A stretch of DNA of 64,000 nucleotides from Blepharisma japonicum. Taxonomy: Eukaryota > Ciliophora > Heterotrichea > Heterotrichida > Blepharismidae. The DNA lies in assembly GCA_949751835.1 (NCBI GenBank), contig CATKHK010000090.1, forward strand, positions 1 through 64,000. Direction: 5' to 3'. This document shows, piece by piece, positions 23,498 through 35,802 of the stretch. The notes under the pieces were generated by a model, which made no database searches, was not told the DNA's origin, and saw nothing but the letters and a program-made list of their open reading frames with translations. The position numbers were made by a program, and so were the translations under genes. Position 1 is the first letter of the stretch. Each line of letters opens with the position of its first letter.

Positions 23498-24814
23498 TTA
23501 GATTGATTTTACCGGAGATACTTGCTTTGAAGATAGATCAAATTTCCACAATTTACTGTCCATCTCAACAAAATAAATGCTGCCCTTATAGCGAACCACA
23601 GCTGAATAAAGATGATAATTAGAGGCTTGCATCATATTGTTACCTATATGTACCCAATTAAAAATATTATTCTCAGCGCTTTCAAAAATCCTTCTAAATC
23701 TTTCAAATACATATATTCTATTGTTACCTCTCAGCATAAATTTATAAGAACAACTTTCAAGTACCAAATTAGGAACATCTTTATAGCTGTTTTGAGCTAT
23801 GTTGTAACATATCATTTTTTGGAGATTATAGGCAGATATAAGAATTAAATCTCCAAATAATGCATTGCAGCTATAATTATAATTCAAACCTTGAGGCAGT
23901 GGAGCCATGCTTTCTCACAAATTTTGCTTAAAATCATATCTTTCAGCTAGTTTATTATTTCCTCCTAGTAAGTATATAAAGCCATTGTAAAACACAGGAT
24001 CAAGGTGGGTATTTACTTTTGATTTTTGTAATTGTTCGACATTTTTGTCTTTGTTAATTTTAAAACTCATTCCAGTGTTTGAGTTTGGATTGCAGCAATA
24101 AAAATAAGTTTTATCAGGAAGTATGCAAGTTGAAGAGGTATAGCCTATATTTTCATGAGTTTCAAGTGTGGTTGGAGCAGATACTTGAAAATTATCTAAG
24201 TTTATCGTAGAAAAATTAGTAGTATTCTGTCTAAAAAATGACAATTCATTTGATTCAATTTCATCTTCAACAGCTCCTCCAAAAGAATTAAAAGGGTTAA
24301 AAGGGATTTCATAAGTTTTGCTTAATGTTGCAATTATTCCTTTATAATCCAAACGGCAGCAATTTATGTTCCATCAAAGCATTTTTGTCTTTGCTCTCTG
24401 AGCATCAAGTTTGAGCACGCTTTCCATATCATCTTCACTAGAAATATCTACAAACTCTATTTCAGTGAGCAGCCCTTTAATCATTTTATGAATACTTTTA
24501 TCAATTTCTCTTATTTGTTCAAGATACCTCTGAAAAGCATTCTCAAAGCTATTGCGAACTTCGTTTGAGCTCGCAAGTGTTTCTTTCTTATAAACTTGGA
24601 TATCTTTTTTGATTTCTAAAAGCTTTTGAATGGCAAGTTGCTTGACTTCTTTTGTTGGTCTAACAATTTGATGCATGCATTGATGTCCTTTGGGAGAAGG
24701 CTTTGATACATGCTCGAGGATATGCTCTTGACATAAAAAAACCTTTTCTTCACAATCACATTTTGCACAAAGCTTGTTTTTGCAATTCTCTTTAAAGCAG
24801 CGGTGACTAAACAT
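23498..24814 (-). CDS. Family A protein, copy A5 (438 aa)
   Basis: Intact and more diverged than its neighbours. Cluster CFKENC, CAKCDC, CQEH followed by HVSKPSPKGHQ. Coil contains SFENAFQRYLEQIREIDKS. The Kelch core NNKLAERYDF is followed by Trp=TGA and ESMAPLPQ, and the next unit has RFRRIFESAENN where most copies have KGKRIFES. Here TTG-TGG rather than TGA encodes the Trp before KFDLSS. Ends SPVKSI-TAA. Spacing to the neighbouring fossil A6 is about 250 bp. Confidence 0.85.
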
Positions 24815-25059
24815 CTTTTATAGAATCATAATGGCTGCCGATCAAAAATGAATATATATAAGCAGATATTCAAATTTAAAGACATAAAGCTGCTTTAATG
24901 GGAATTGTAGCTATTTTCAATTGTTTCAAAATATTAGCTACTTTATTTATTAGATTTAATACTTGAGTTTAATTGTAAGCTTTTTGATAGAAAATAAATT
25001 AGCCTTGCGAGTTAGGATAATAAACATATAAAATGCAGATAAATATCTTATTGAATATT

Positions 25060-26105
25060 TTTATTTTAAACTGCTTTTACCCGAGATGCTTGCTTTGAAG
25101 ATAGATCAAATTTTCATAATTTACTGTCATACTTAACAAAATAAAGGCTCTCCAAATAATATACTGCAACTATAACTATAATTCAAACCTTGAGGAAGCG
25201 ATTTTATGATTTGCCATGTATTTTGCTTAAAATCGTATCTTCAGTTAATTTACTATTTCTTCCATGCAGATATATAAAGCTATTATAAAAACAGGATAAA
25301 TATAATAATTTACTTTTGATTTTTGCAATTGTTTGGCATTTTTTGTTGTCAATTGTAAAAGCCATTCCTGATCATGTACCTAGATTACCACCATAAAAAT
25401 AAGTTTTATCAGGAGTATGCAACATGAAGTGTCTTGATAATATTTTCTTTGGTTGAAAGTGTTTTTGGAGGAAAGTTGAAAATTATCTAAGTTGATAGTA
25501 AAAAATTAGGAGTATTGTTTCTAAAAAATGACAATTCATTTGATTCAATTTCATTTTCGACAACTCCTTCATAAGGGCTAAAAGGGTTAAAAGGGGTTTC
25601 ATAAGTTTCGCTTATAATTTTATTAATTTCTTTACAATCTCTGTGGCGGCAATTTATATTTCATCCACAAGATTCTTGCCTTTGCTTTTCGACCATCAAG
25701 TTTGAGGACACTTTCTATATTATTTTTGTTAGCAATATGTAAGAACTCTTCTTCATTTAGCAACACTTCAATCATTTTGTTACATCTTTTATCAATTTCG
25801 CTTATTTGATCAAGATACCTCCCAAAAGTTGCTTTAAAGCTATTCATAATTCCATTTGCACTTGCAATTGTTTTTTATAAATTTGGATGTCTTTTTGATT
25901 TCTACAAGCTTTCGGATAACAAGTTGCTTGACTTCTTCCGCTGGTCTGAAATATAGCTACATGCATTGATGTCTATTTAAAGAAAGCTTTATTACATGCT
26001 CAGGAATATGCTATTGGCACAATAAAATGCTTCCTTCGCAATCACATTTCACAAAGAGCTTGTTTTTACAATTCTCTTTAAAGCAGCGGCTTCTAAAATT
26101 TTAAT
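25060..26105 (-). pseudogene. Family A fossil A6, with internal deletion
   Basis: Recognisable from the zinc cluster (SRCFKENC...CDCEG, HIPEHVIK) to the terminal KFDLSSKQAS region. It has lost roughly 230 bp of the second Kelch unit near 25145 and has multiple small indels and stops. The start ATG is lost (the usual AAACAT is AAAATT here). The N-terminal sequence is closest to copy A8 at 33.3-33.8 kb (EHVIKPTLNRHQ), so those two are sister copies. Confidence 0.8.
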
Positions 26106-26625
26106 AGAAACTAAAACGGCTTACTTTTAGATGGTGTCTTAAGATAAGCGTAAATAATACTTTATCTCTGGACTATTTTTGAATTATTTTACTTTTATTT
26201 GAATCAATTTATTAAGAAGATAATGTCATAGATTTTCTAATATGGTCAATCGATAACTACTTTAAATGAGATCAACTTTAAATGAAGATAGAGTGTGGCT
26301 TGCTACTTATAATGAAAGAATTAATGGGTTAGTAAAGAATCACTTAAGATTCAATTATTGATAAGCGATTTCTAGTTATTTTTATTCTAATGAAAAAGCC
26401 AATTATTTATAGCAGCTGCGAATATATTTATTAAAAAAGATTTTGCATTATATTTAAAGAGTTCTCTAAGAGTAAAGTTGAATCAAAATAGTATGTGAGT
26501 GTTCATTAATACCTAATTGAAATGTCAATCCATAATTGTACTCGATAATCAAAATAAATAAATTATTGAGAAAAAGCTAAATATTTAGGAAGGGTCCCAG
26601 AAGAAACCTAATTTAAATATTAATT
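26106..26625. repeat. Shared Family A flank
   Basis: Resembles 18290-18770 and 28750-28965, the stretch downstream of array genes, here between the A6 start region and the A7 end. No gene. Confidence 0.5.
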
Positions 26626-27936
26626 TTAAATAGCTTTTACCAGAGATGCCTGCTTTAAAGATAGGTCAAATTTTCATAATTGACTGTCATACTCAACAAA
26701 ATAAAGGCTGCCCTTATAGCGAGTAACAACTGACTGAAGATTACAATTACCTGGCATTGCATTGCTACCTATATGTGCCCAATTTGAAATATCATTTTCA
26801 GCGCTTTCAAAAATCCTTTTTCCTTTTTCAAATAAATAGATTCTATTATTTCCTCTCAGCATACATTTAGAACAACCATCAAGCACCAAATTAGGAATGT
26901 CTTTATAACTATTTTGAGTAATACTGTAACTTATGACTTTTTGCAAATAATAGCCAGTTAGAAGAATTAAATCATCAAATAATGTATTGCAACTATGAGT
27001 ATAATTCAAATCTTGAGGCAGTGGAGCCATACTTTGCCAGAGATTTTGCTTAAAATCGTATCTTTCAGCTAGTTTTTGTGCTCCTCCCAGTAAGTATATA
27101 AAATTATTGTAAAAAATGGAGTCAGAATATGAGCTTATTTTTGATTTTTGAAGTTGTTTGACATTTTTATTCTTGTCAATTGCAAAAGCTATTCCTGAGC
27201 TTGTACCTGGATTACAACAATAAAAATAAGTTTTATCAGGAAGTATGCAACATGGAGTATAAGAATGAATATTTTCTTGAGTTGAAAGTGTATTTGTGGA
27301 GGAAACTTGAAAATTATCTAAGTTTATAGTAGAAAAACTAGTTGTATTGCCTCTAAAAAATGACAATTCATTTGATTCAATTTCATCTTCGACAACTCCT
27401 CCAAAAGAGGTAAAAGGGTTAAAAGGGATTTCATAAGTTTTGTTTATAGCTGTATTTATTCCTTTATAATCCAAACGGAATAAATTTGTCTTCCATCCAA
27501 GCATTTTTGCTTTTGCTTTTCGGCCACCAAGTTTGAGCACGCTTTCCATATCACCTTCATTAGCAATATCTAAAAACTCTTCTTCATTAATAAGCACTTC
27601 AATCATTTTGCTGCATCTTTTATCAACTTCACTTATTTGATCGATATATTTCCCAAAAGTTGTTTTAAAGCTATTAATAACTTCATTGGCACTAGCAATT
27701 GCATCTTTCCTATAAGCTTGGATTTCTATTTTGAGTTCTGTTAGCTTTTGAATGATTATTTGCTTGACTTCTTCTGCTGGTCTGAAATATAGCTGTATGA
27801 ATTGATGCCTTTTGGTAGAAGGCTTTAATCCATGCTCAAAACTATGCTCCTGGCAAAATAAAACCTTTTCTTCACACTCACATTTTGCACAGACCTTATT
27901 TTTGCAATTCTCTTTAAAGCAGCGGCCACTAAACAT
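26626..27936 (-). CDS. Family A protein, copy A7 (436 aa), reference copy
   Basis: The best reference for the family because its Kelch Trp is written TGG (NLWQSMAPLPQ), which fixes TGA as Trp in the sister copies. Residues 6, 11, 16, 19, 21, 28 (Cys) and 31, 35, 44 (His) form a B-box-like cluster. About 55-150 is helical (VIQKL-type heptads, IDQISEVDKRCSKMIE). The Kelch core FIYLLGG lies near residue 280 with AERYDFKQNLW after it. A second unit (NNRIYLFEKGKRIFESAEN) and a third (YKGSLYFVEYDSQL, then Trp=TGA, KFDLS) follow. Too few blades for a full propeller in one chain, so it may oligomerise through the coil (inference). Confidence 0.9.
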
Positions 27937-28967
27937 TTTTTATAGAATCATGATGGCTTATCCATAAAAATGCATTAATTTAAGCTTAAATAATCCAAAT
28001 TTAAAAGTTGTCTTAATGATATATAGCTATTTTCAATTATCTCAAAATATTAGCTATTTTATTTGAATTTTAGGAAATATAAAATTCTTTACTGTGCAAC
28101 TGAAACAATAGTTTGTTTTGAGAATTAAGCCTGCCGATAAGTCTAATTAAATGGATTCGATGATATTGGGATGGAAGCAAGCCTCATTATGATTATTAGG
28201 CTAGTTTCCGAGATTTATCCAATGCCGTGGTGTAATTTTCAGCTTAGACTATTCTATCTTGAGAATTATTGAGAAGATTAGCTTAGCTTTAAATCCTTAT
28301 GCCATTTTATTTATTATCATTTTATTTCATAGATTTGCATATGATTCAATCTTCTGTAATTGTTTGTATCGATCTTAATTGAGAGTTATTAATTAACTGT
28401 TATTATTTATAAGATAGTGCAATTGCTATCTTTATTTTTATCTCAAAATTTGATAAGAATTATTATGGTTGTCCAAATAAAATGCAGTCACTTTATTTTA
28501 ACCTTTTTGAGATCTTAAATAAAGCAATAGTTATAAAACATATAATTGTAAATGTAACTTTCATCTTACTTTATCAAAAATACAATTTCTTGCAAATTTT
28601 AAAGCACTTTAGAGAGTTTAACATATAATAATTTATTAAACAAACAATTACCCATTTTAAAAGATTAGTAATTTTATATTATTTCTCAGTTAATATAGTT
28701 TACATGAACTACTTGAGATTATAAGGCTTGATATAAATAAATTTAAATATGCCTTTAATACTTTTATACTTTATCTCTGAATTATTTTGAAATATATTTA
28801 AGGAGTTCTCTTGAGTAAAGCTGTTTCAAATTATATATGTGTAGTGTATGTGACCTAATTGAATATCAATCTAATTGTACTTAATTAATTAAAATAAATA
28901 AAATTATTGAGGAAAAATATCTAAATTTTTAACAAGAAATTTTAAGTCTCTTTTAAATATTACTATT
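27937..28967. repeat. Intergenic segment, second copy of the 17.6-18.7 kb unit
   Basis: About 28095-28790 repeats 17625-18330 with small indels; for example GCCTGCCGATAAG here against GCCTGCCCGATAAG there. The last 170 bp are the common Family A 3' flank. No conserved frame. Confidence 0.6.
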
Positions 28968-30281
28968 TTAGATAGCTTTTACCAGAGATGCCTGCTTTGA
29001 AGATAGATCAAATTTTCATAATTGACTATCACGCTCAACAAAATAAAGGCTGCCCTTATAACGAACAACAACTGATTGAAGATGATTATTACCTGGTATT
29101 GAATTGCTACCTATATGCACCCATTTTGAAATATCATTTTCAGCACTTTCAAAAATCCTTTTTCCTTTTTCAAATACATAGATTCTATTATTTCCTCTCA
29201 GCATAAGTTTATAGTAGCCAGAATCAAGCACCAAATTAGGAATGTCTTTATAACTATTTTGAGTAATACTGTAACTTATTATTTTTTGTAAATTATAGCC
29301 AGCTATAAGAATTAAATCTTCAAATAATGCATTAAAACTGTAATTATAATTCAAATCTTGAGGCAACGGAGCCATACTTTGTCAGAGATTTTGCTTAAAA
29401 TCGTATCTTTCAGCTAGTTTTTGATTTCCTCCCAGTAAGTATATAAAATTATTGTAAAAAATGGCGTCAAGATATGTGCTTATTTTTGATTTTTGTAATT
29501 GTTTGACATTTTTATTCTTGTCAATTGCAAAAGCTATTCCTGAGTTTGTTACTGGATTACAACAATAAAAATAAGTTTTATCAGGAAGTATGCAACATGA
29601 AGTTCGATAATCAATATTTTCTTGAGTTGAAAGTGTGACTGTGGAGGAAACTTGAAAATTATCTAAGTTTATAGTAGAAAAATTAGTAGTATTCTGTCTA
29701 AAAAATGACAATTCATTTGATTCAATTTCATCTTCGACAACTCCTCCAAAAGAGGTAAAAGGGTTAAAGGGGATTTCATAAGTCTTGCTTATAATTGTAC
29801 TAATTTCTTTATAATCCAAATGGTAGATATTTGCATTCCATCCAAGCATTTTTATCTTTGCTTTCTGAGCATCAAGTTTGAGCACGCTTTCCGCATCGCC
29901 TTCATTAGCAATATCTAAAAATTCTTCTTCTTTAGTAAGCCCTTCAACCATTTTGCTGCATCTTTTATCAATTTCACTAATTTGATCGAGATATTTCCCA
30001 AAAATAGTTTTAAAGTTATTAATAACTTCATTTGCCTTGGCTATTGCATCTTTCTTATAAATTTGGATATCTTTTTTGAGTTGTGTTAGCTTTTGAATGA
30101 CTACTTGCTTAACTTCTTCTGCTGGTCTGAAATATAGCTGTTTGAATTGATGTCCTTTGGAAGAAGGCTTTAATACATGCTCAAAACTATGCTTTTTGCA
30201 CAATAACACCTTTTCTTCACACTCGCATTTTGCACAGACTTTGTTTTTGCAATTTTCTTTAAAGCAGCGGCCACTAAACAT
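28968..30281 (-). CDS. Family A protein, copy A9 (437 aa)
   Basis: Intact. The 900-bp frame from the start to the Kelch Trp is continuous; TGA then encodes that Trp and the one before KFDLSS. Cluster CFKENC, CAKCEC, CKKH. Coil NNFKTIFGKYLDQISEIDKR; linker TSFGGVVEDEIESNELSFF; Kelch core NNFIYLLGGNQKLAERYDF. Very close to A3 and A4. Upstream flank carries the conserved leader. Confidence 0.88.
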
Positions 30282-31140
30282 TTTTATAGAATCACGATGG
30301 CTTATCTATAAAATTGCATTAATTTAAGCTTAGATAAAGTTGTTTTAATGGGAATTAAGGCTATTTTAAATTATTCAAATTTTAACTTATTTACATAATA
30401 GAGTTAGAATTTCAGAATAAAATTATTTGGATTTAAAGTAGATTTTTTATTAAAAATAAATTAGCATTTGCTAGGAGGATAATAAATGAAGTAATGGTTT
30501 GCTAGGCAATTTTCAGCCACAGGAAGGCTGCAAAAATATCTCCTGAGACTGCTCACATTCTTGGCATGGAGCCCATCCCAATTCACAAAGCAAGTTTTTC
30601 GGCAGGCAAAGGCTCAACAATAAAGCAAATTTTTTAAATTTGGCAAACTGATAAGTATTTACAAAATATACCAAAATTATTGCAAAGTAAATAGAAATTT
30701 GCCAATTAATTATAAAAAATGGCAAAATTAACAAAAATTGTATAAAAACTGTCCCAAAAAATGCCAAAATTAAATGCCACATATACATCATATAAATGCC
30801 AAAATTAAATGCCACATAAAAAGAGTTAAAATTTAGTGATTGATAGTCTTTAAAAGGGAAATTTCACATGACTTTTAATTTTGCCAGAATTATTTAGCCT
30901 AAAAGAGCAAAATACAAAAACACTATTTTAAATCTAATTTGCTTTAAATGCAATAACTAGGGTGAATTTATTATAGTATATAGCAATTAGACTAAGCTTA
31001 TAATGCATCAGATTTGATTTTTTTATATTAAAATGTGATATACTAAAATAAAAGCAAAGTAGAAGGCATATAAAAGTTTATAGAATAGCTTGTTTGGCAA
31101 TTAAGAAGCTAAAGGACAACATCTTAATTTCCTTTAGCCA
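30282..31140. repeat. Intergenic segment, second copy of the 21.8-22.3 kb unit, with extra block
   Basis: Matches 21840-22345 but with an extra, GC-richer block at about 30500-30610 (contains CACATTCTTGGCATGGAGCC) that the other copy lacks. No gene seen. Confidence 0.5.
30759..30818. repeat. Two-copy 25-bp direct repeat
   Basis: AAATGCCAAAATTAAATGCC plus CACATA occurs at 30759-30783 and again at 30794-30818, with an internal TGCC echo. The related 21.9-kb segment has only a shortened form, so this is a local expansion. Confidence 0.8.
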
Positions 31141-31149
31141 GAATCCATT

Positions 31150-31775
31150 TGACTTAGAAAATGATTTAAGAAAGCCTCTTGGTTAAGCCACCAGTGTTAC
31201 AGACTATTGCATTTACTATTAAATTAAACCTTCCAAATTTAAGAGACAAGATTTCTGAGATTTTAAGTAAACCAAATGATCCAGGGCGAGAGCAAGAATT
31301 CAGAAGGATTTGCTCATTATATCAGAACAATTCAAGCGCTCATAATTCACCACAAATTGTGCAAACTTATTAATATTATGTTAAAGCTTATCATCAAAAA
31401 ACATCACTTTTCAGTCTTATGAAAAAAGAGAAAAGAACTAACTTATGCGTTTACGGCACTGAAAATGAAATGGAAAAAGTCAAAATATTGGAAACTTCAG
31501 AGCCATTAAACTTTAACACCCGAATAGCTCAACTCCCCAATGGCAAATTATTCCTTTATGATGATGCTTCTGGCACTACACTAATAATTGATGAGAATGG
31601 GGCAGCCCATATACTACCATCTGAAACTCTCTTGTTATAACCCATCAGTTATCTATTTTAATCAAAACGTATATTGCTTTGGAGGGAAAAAGGATTTTTT
31701 AGCTCCATCTAGCAGATTTGATTTTAGATAAAAATAGATGGATTAAACTAACTCCGTTACCAAAAATCCTACGGA
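31150..31775 (+). pseudogene. Truncated fossil of the long-form Kelch gene (5586 type)
   Basis: Frames give ILSKPNDPGREQEFRRICSLYQ, KKEKRTNLCVYGTENEMEKV and IAQLPNGKLFLYDD, then in another frame YFNQNVYCFGGKKDF. These match the region from about residue 280 to the first Kelch unit of the gene at 5586 (LSRPNNPE, RTELYIYNTETETKEV, QFPNGKLFCF, NSVYVFGGYNG). The 5' two-fifths and the end are missing, with stops and shifts. It interrupts the segment shared with 22.3-22.4 kb. Confidence 0.75.
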
Positions 31776-31789
31776 AAACAAGTTTAACG

Positions 31790-32210
31790 ATGTCTTTTTT
31801 AGATTTATTTAACTCCCTTTCAATTTAATCTACGGCCATCGATCTTCTTTCATTTTCGAATTTTTTTCTCTATCTGTTAAAAATGTCTTTAAAAGTTTCG
31901 ATTATTCAGTAATTTTCAATTTTTCATCAATGTTCCATCTTCCTCTATTTCTCTAGAATTTATATCGTCAACTTCTAAGCTCAAGCTCCTTTTTAACTGC
32001 TTATCTGCATTTCTCCATCAGTTTTATTTTAATAATTTTTCAAGTTTTGTCATTTTGTAAGAAATTAATTTAGTCTATTTGTTATTTCAGCACGCTGCAT
32101 AACAAAGCTGACATTTTTAATACTTCGTAATCTTCTCTATAATTATCTACTTCATGCTAACTTTACTCAATAAACATCAAGGCCATCAAGCTCACATAGC
32201 AGCAATGCTA
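31790..32210 (-). pseudogene. Coiled-coil gene fossil, copy 6
   Basis: Paralogue of copy 5 (22.4-22.9 kb). LEVDDINSREIEEDGTLMK is readable, and around it the frame shifts. Downstream sequence (toward 32210) also matches the other copy, so gene remnant and flank were duplicated together. Confidence 0.55.
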
Positions 32211-32453
32211 TTAATACTATCTATTTTTATTCTAAATAAGCCCACTATTTATACTGCAATAATAACATTATATTTATTAAAATATTTTGAAATATATTTA
32301 AGGAGTTCTCTTGAGTAAAACTGCTCTAAATAGCACATGAGTAGTATATTTATCAATCTAATTATGCTTAATTAAATAAAATAAATTAAATTATTGAGGA
32401 AAAATATCTAAGTATTTAACAAGAAATTTTATGTCTCTTTAAATATTACTATT
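32211..32453. repeat. Shared Family A 3' flank
   Basis: Nearly the same as 20160-20404. No gene. Confidence 0.6.
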
Positions 32454-33755
32454 TTAGATAGCTTTTACCAGAGATGCCTGCTTTGAAGAAAGATCAAATT
32501 TTCATAATTGACTATCAGGCTCAACAAAATAAAGGCTGCCCTTATAACGAACAACAACTGACTGAAGATGACCATTACATGGCATTGCATTGCTACCTAT
32601 ATATACCCATTTTGAAATATCATTTTCAGCACTTTCAAAAATCCTTTTTCCTTTTTCAAATAAATAGATTCTATTATTTCCTCTCAGCATAAGTTTATGA
32701 CAGCTGTTTTCAAGCACCAAATTAGGAATGTCTTTATAACTATTTTGAGTAATACTGTAACTTATTATTTTTTGTAAATTATAGCCAGCCATAAGAATTC
32801 AATCTCTAAATAATGTATTGCAGCTATAATTATAATTCAAGTCTTGAGGCAACGGAGCCATACTTTGTCAGAGATTTTGCTTAAAATCGTATCTTTCAGC
32901 TAGTTTTTGATTTCCTCCCAGTAAGTATATAAAATTATTGTAAAAAATGGCGTCAAGATATGTGCTTATTTTTGATTTTTGTAATTGTTTGACATTTTTA
33001 TTCTTGTCAATTGCAAAAACTATTCCTGAGTTTGTACTTGGATTACAACAATAAAAACAAGCTTTATCAGGAAGTATGCAACATGAAGTGTATGAATGAA
33101 TATTTTCTTGAGTTGAAAGTGTGACTGTGGAGGAAACTTGAAAATTATCTAAGTTTATAGTAGAAAAATTAGTAGTATTGTGTCTAAAAAATGACAATTC
33201 ATTTGATTCAATTTCATCTTCGACTCCTCCAAATGGGTTAAAAGGAATTTCATAAGTCTTGCTTATAATTGTACTAATTTCTTTATAATCCAAATGGCAG
33301 CAATTTATATCTCATGCACACATTTTTGCTTTTGCTTTCTGAGCATCAAGCTTGAGCACGCTTTCCATATCAACTTCATTAGCAATATCTAAAAGCTCTT
33401 CTTCGTTAATAAGCCCTTCAATCATTTTACTGCATCTTTTATCAATTTCGCTTATTTGATCAAAGTACCTCCCAAAAGTGGTTTTAAAGCTATTAATAAC
33501 TTCATTTGCACTAGCAATTGTTTCTTTTTTATAAATTTGAATATCTTTTTTGATTTCTACAAGCTTTTGGATAACAAGTTGTTTAACTTCTTCCGCTGGT
33601 CTGAAATATAGTTGTATGCATTGATGTCTATTTAAAGTAGGCTTTATTACATGCTCGGGAATATGCTCTTGGCACAGCAAGATGTTTCCTTCGCAATCAC
33701 ATTTCGCAAAAAGTTTATTTTTACAATTCTCTTTAAAGCAGCGGCCACTAAACAT
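32454..33755 (-). CDS. Family A protein, copy A8 (433 aa)
   Basis: Intact with UGA as Trp. The cluster differs slightly: the third Cys is replaced (KLFAKCDCEGN) and the following Cys/His run is CQEH, EHVIKP, RHQ. Linker shortened to FNPFGGVEDEIESNE, as in A3. TGA codes residues in MCA-W-DIN, at the Kelch position, in FRD-W-ILMAGYN and before KFDLSS. The N-terminal third is like fossil A6 while the C-terminal two-thirds is like A9, which suggests gene conversion or recombination between copies. Confidence 0.85.
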
Positions 33756-33933
33756 TTATAGAAACCATAACGGATTATTTTAGATAGATTCTTAAGATAA
33801 ACTTATATAATACTCTGTCAAATTTATTACTTTTTATTAATATTTATTCTACTTACTTTTAAATTATTCTATCGTTTCTATTAGGCTTTTACAACTAAAA
33901 TTATTTAAGTCTAAGTTAAGATTTAGAAAACAA

Positions 33934-35390
33934 TTAGACATTTGCCACATATAAAACTTGCTTTGAGGACAGATCAAATCTCCAGAGCTGGTTAGGATAA
34001 TGAACAAAATAAAGGTAACCTTTATATCGAACAATACATGACTGAAAAGGATTGTTATTTGGAATAGAACTGCTACCTATATTTTTCCAGCTTGATATAT
34101 CATTTTCATCACTTTCAAAAATTCTCCCTGCTTTCTCAATCAAATAAATCCTATTATTTCCTCTCAATATAAACTTATGACAATCAGCACTAAGAACCAA
34201 GTTTGGAATATCCTCATAGCTATTTTGTTTAGTACTGTAGCTTATAATTTTTTGGAGGTGATAACTTGTGATAAGAATTAAATCTCCATAAAGAGAGCAG
34301 CAGCTGTATTTGTAGTCCAATTCTCCAGGTAGTGAAGCCATAGTCTCCCACACATTTCATTCAAAATCGTATCTTTGAGCTAAATTTAGCATTCCTCCTA
34401 TTAAATAGATAAAGTTATTATAAAAAATACATTCAACTAGTCAATTATTTTTTGAATTTTGCAATTGTTTAACATTTCGGCTCTATTATTTTGCTCAAAG
34501 ACATTGAAAAGCTATAAAGTATCAATTTTTTTCTCATAAATTATTCGGTGCAGAAATTTTTTAATTTTAAATATAAAGATTGAAAAAGCAAAAAATTTGA
34601 ATAATGAGTCAATTTCTCTGAGAAAAATGCTGCTAACATTTTTATTTTTGTCAATCGTAAATGTAAGACCTGAGTTTGAACTTCCATTGCAGCAATAAAA
34701 ATATGTTTTATTAGGTAGAAAACAGCTAGAAGTGTGCCCATTGATTTTTTCTTGGACTGGGAGAGTAATTGTTGAAGAAACCTGAAAATTTTCTAAGTTT
34801 ATAGTGGTAAAATTCATTGAATCATGCCTAAAAAATGATAATTCATTTGTTTCAATTATGTCTTCTACCACAATCTTAAATGAATTTGAGCTGCTTTCAT
34901 AGCCTTTGCTAATCGGTGCACTAATTTCTGTATGCTGATAACAGGATTTATTTATACTGCACCCTATCATTTTATTCTGATCACTTAAAGCTGTAAATTT
35001 AAGCGAATTTTTTCTGTAATCTTTAGTGAACTTATCCCCAAATTCTCCTTTAATATTTATTGATTCAATCAATTTACTGCATCTTACTTCAAGATCTCTA
35101 AATTGTTTGAGATATTTTTCAATAAAGATGTTGAAGTTTTTGGCAACTTCAAATGCATGATCAATTAATTTTTTCTTATGGGCCTTGATATTATTTTTCA
35201 GCTTTGATAATTTTGCCTTGATTTCTTCTTTTGAATTAAATTGAGGCTTTAAACAATGATTTATTTTAGAGGACGGTTTTAATAAATGCTCAAGAGCGTG
35301 ATTGTAACAAAATAAAACAACTTCGTTGCAGTCACATCTTGCAAAGGCTTTGTTTTCACAATTATCTTTAAAACAGCGATCAGTTCGCAT
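33934..35390 (-). CDS. Family A protein, copy A10, carrying a 156-bp insert (430 aa if removed)
   Basis: Diverged copy with MRTDRCFKDNC, ARCDCNE, CYNH and KKLIDHAFEVAKNF in the coil. The frame runs 292 codons and then enters foreign sequence just after DKNKNV, where sister copies continue KQLQKSK. The foreign stretch (34478-34633) is flanked by TAACATTT on both sides. Taking out the insert plus one repeat leaves 431 continuous codons, with QLQNSKNN, then Kelch NNFIYLIGGMLNLAQRYDF and Trp=TGA, ending VLYVANV-stop. As it stands the product would stop inside the insert. Either a live gene with an element that is removed in some molecules, or a recently interrupted one. Confidence 0.75.
34470..34641. 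mobile_element. 156-bp insert with 8-bp TA-containing direct repeats (IES-like)
   Basis: TAACATTT at 34470-34477 and 34634-34641 flank 156 bp of AT-rich sequence absent from all other Family A copies at this place. The insert ends (CGGCTCTATT... and ...AATGCTGC) show at most a weak inverted relation. The repeats begin with TA. Ciliate internal eliminated sequences are bounded by short direct repeats that often contain TA, and precise removal of 164 bp restores frame here. A small MITE with target-site duplication would look similar. Confidence 0.6.
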
Positions 35391-35802
35391 TACAATAGTA
35401 ATTTATTCAAATGCCAAAATAATTTATTATGTGAATTGTAATCATATAATAATATTAAAAAGTTAGCCATATGATATGCATAGATTTCAAGTTTTGGATG
35501 GAAATTTGCTTCAAATTATTAGAATAAAAATATAACATAAAATTATAAAAATTGCTCCAGTAGGAATTCAGCAAAATTTTTATAGTCAATCAATTTCCTA
35601 TTAAGAGTTCATATATCTAAATAAATAATTTGCACATTTATGATTCTATAGAGAATTTTCAAATAGATAAAATAGTAAATTTTAAAGTGAAATTTTAGTT
35701 TAAAAAAATTATATTAGAATTTATGTAAAATTAGTATTTATATAGAAATATTTATTTAATAAGGATAATAAAAAACTCACTCTATGGAATTTTTCTATAA
35801 TC
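35391..35802. other. Intergenic, nothing recognised
   Basis: About 410 bp of AT-rich spacer between two diverged Family A genes. It does not obviously match the shared flanks of the younger copies. Confidence 0.5.
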
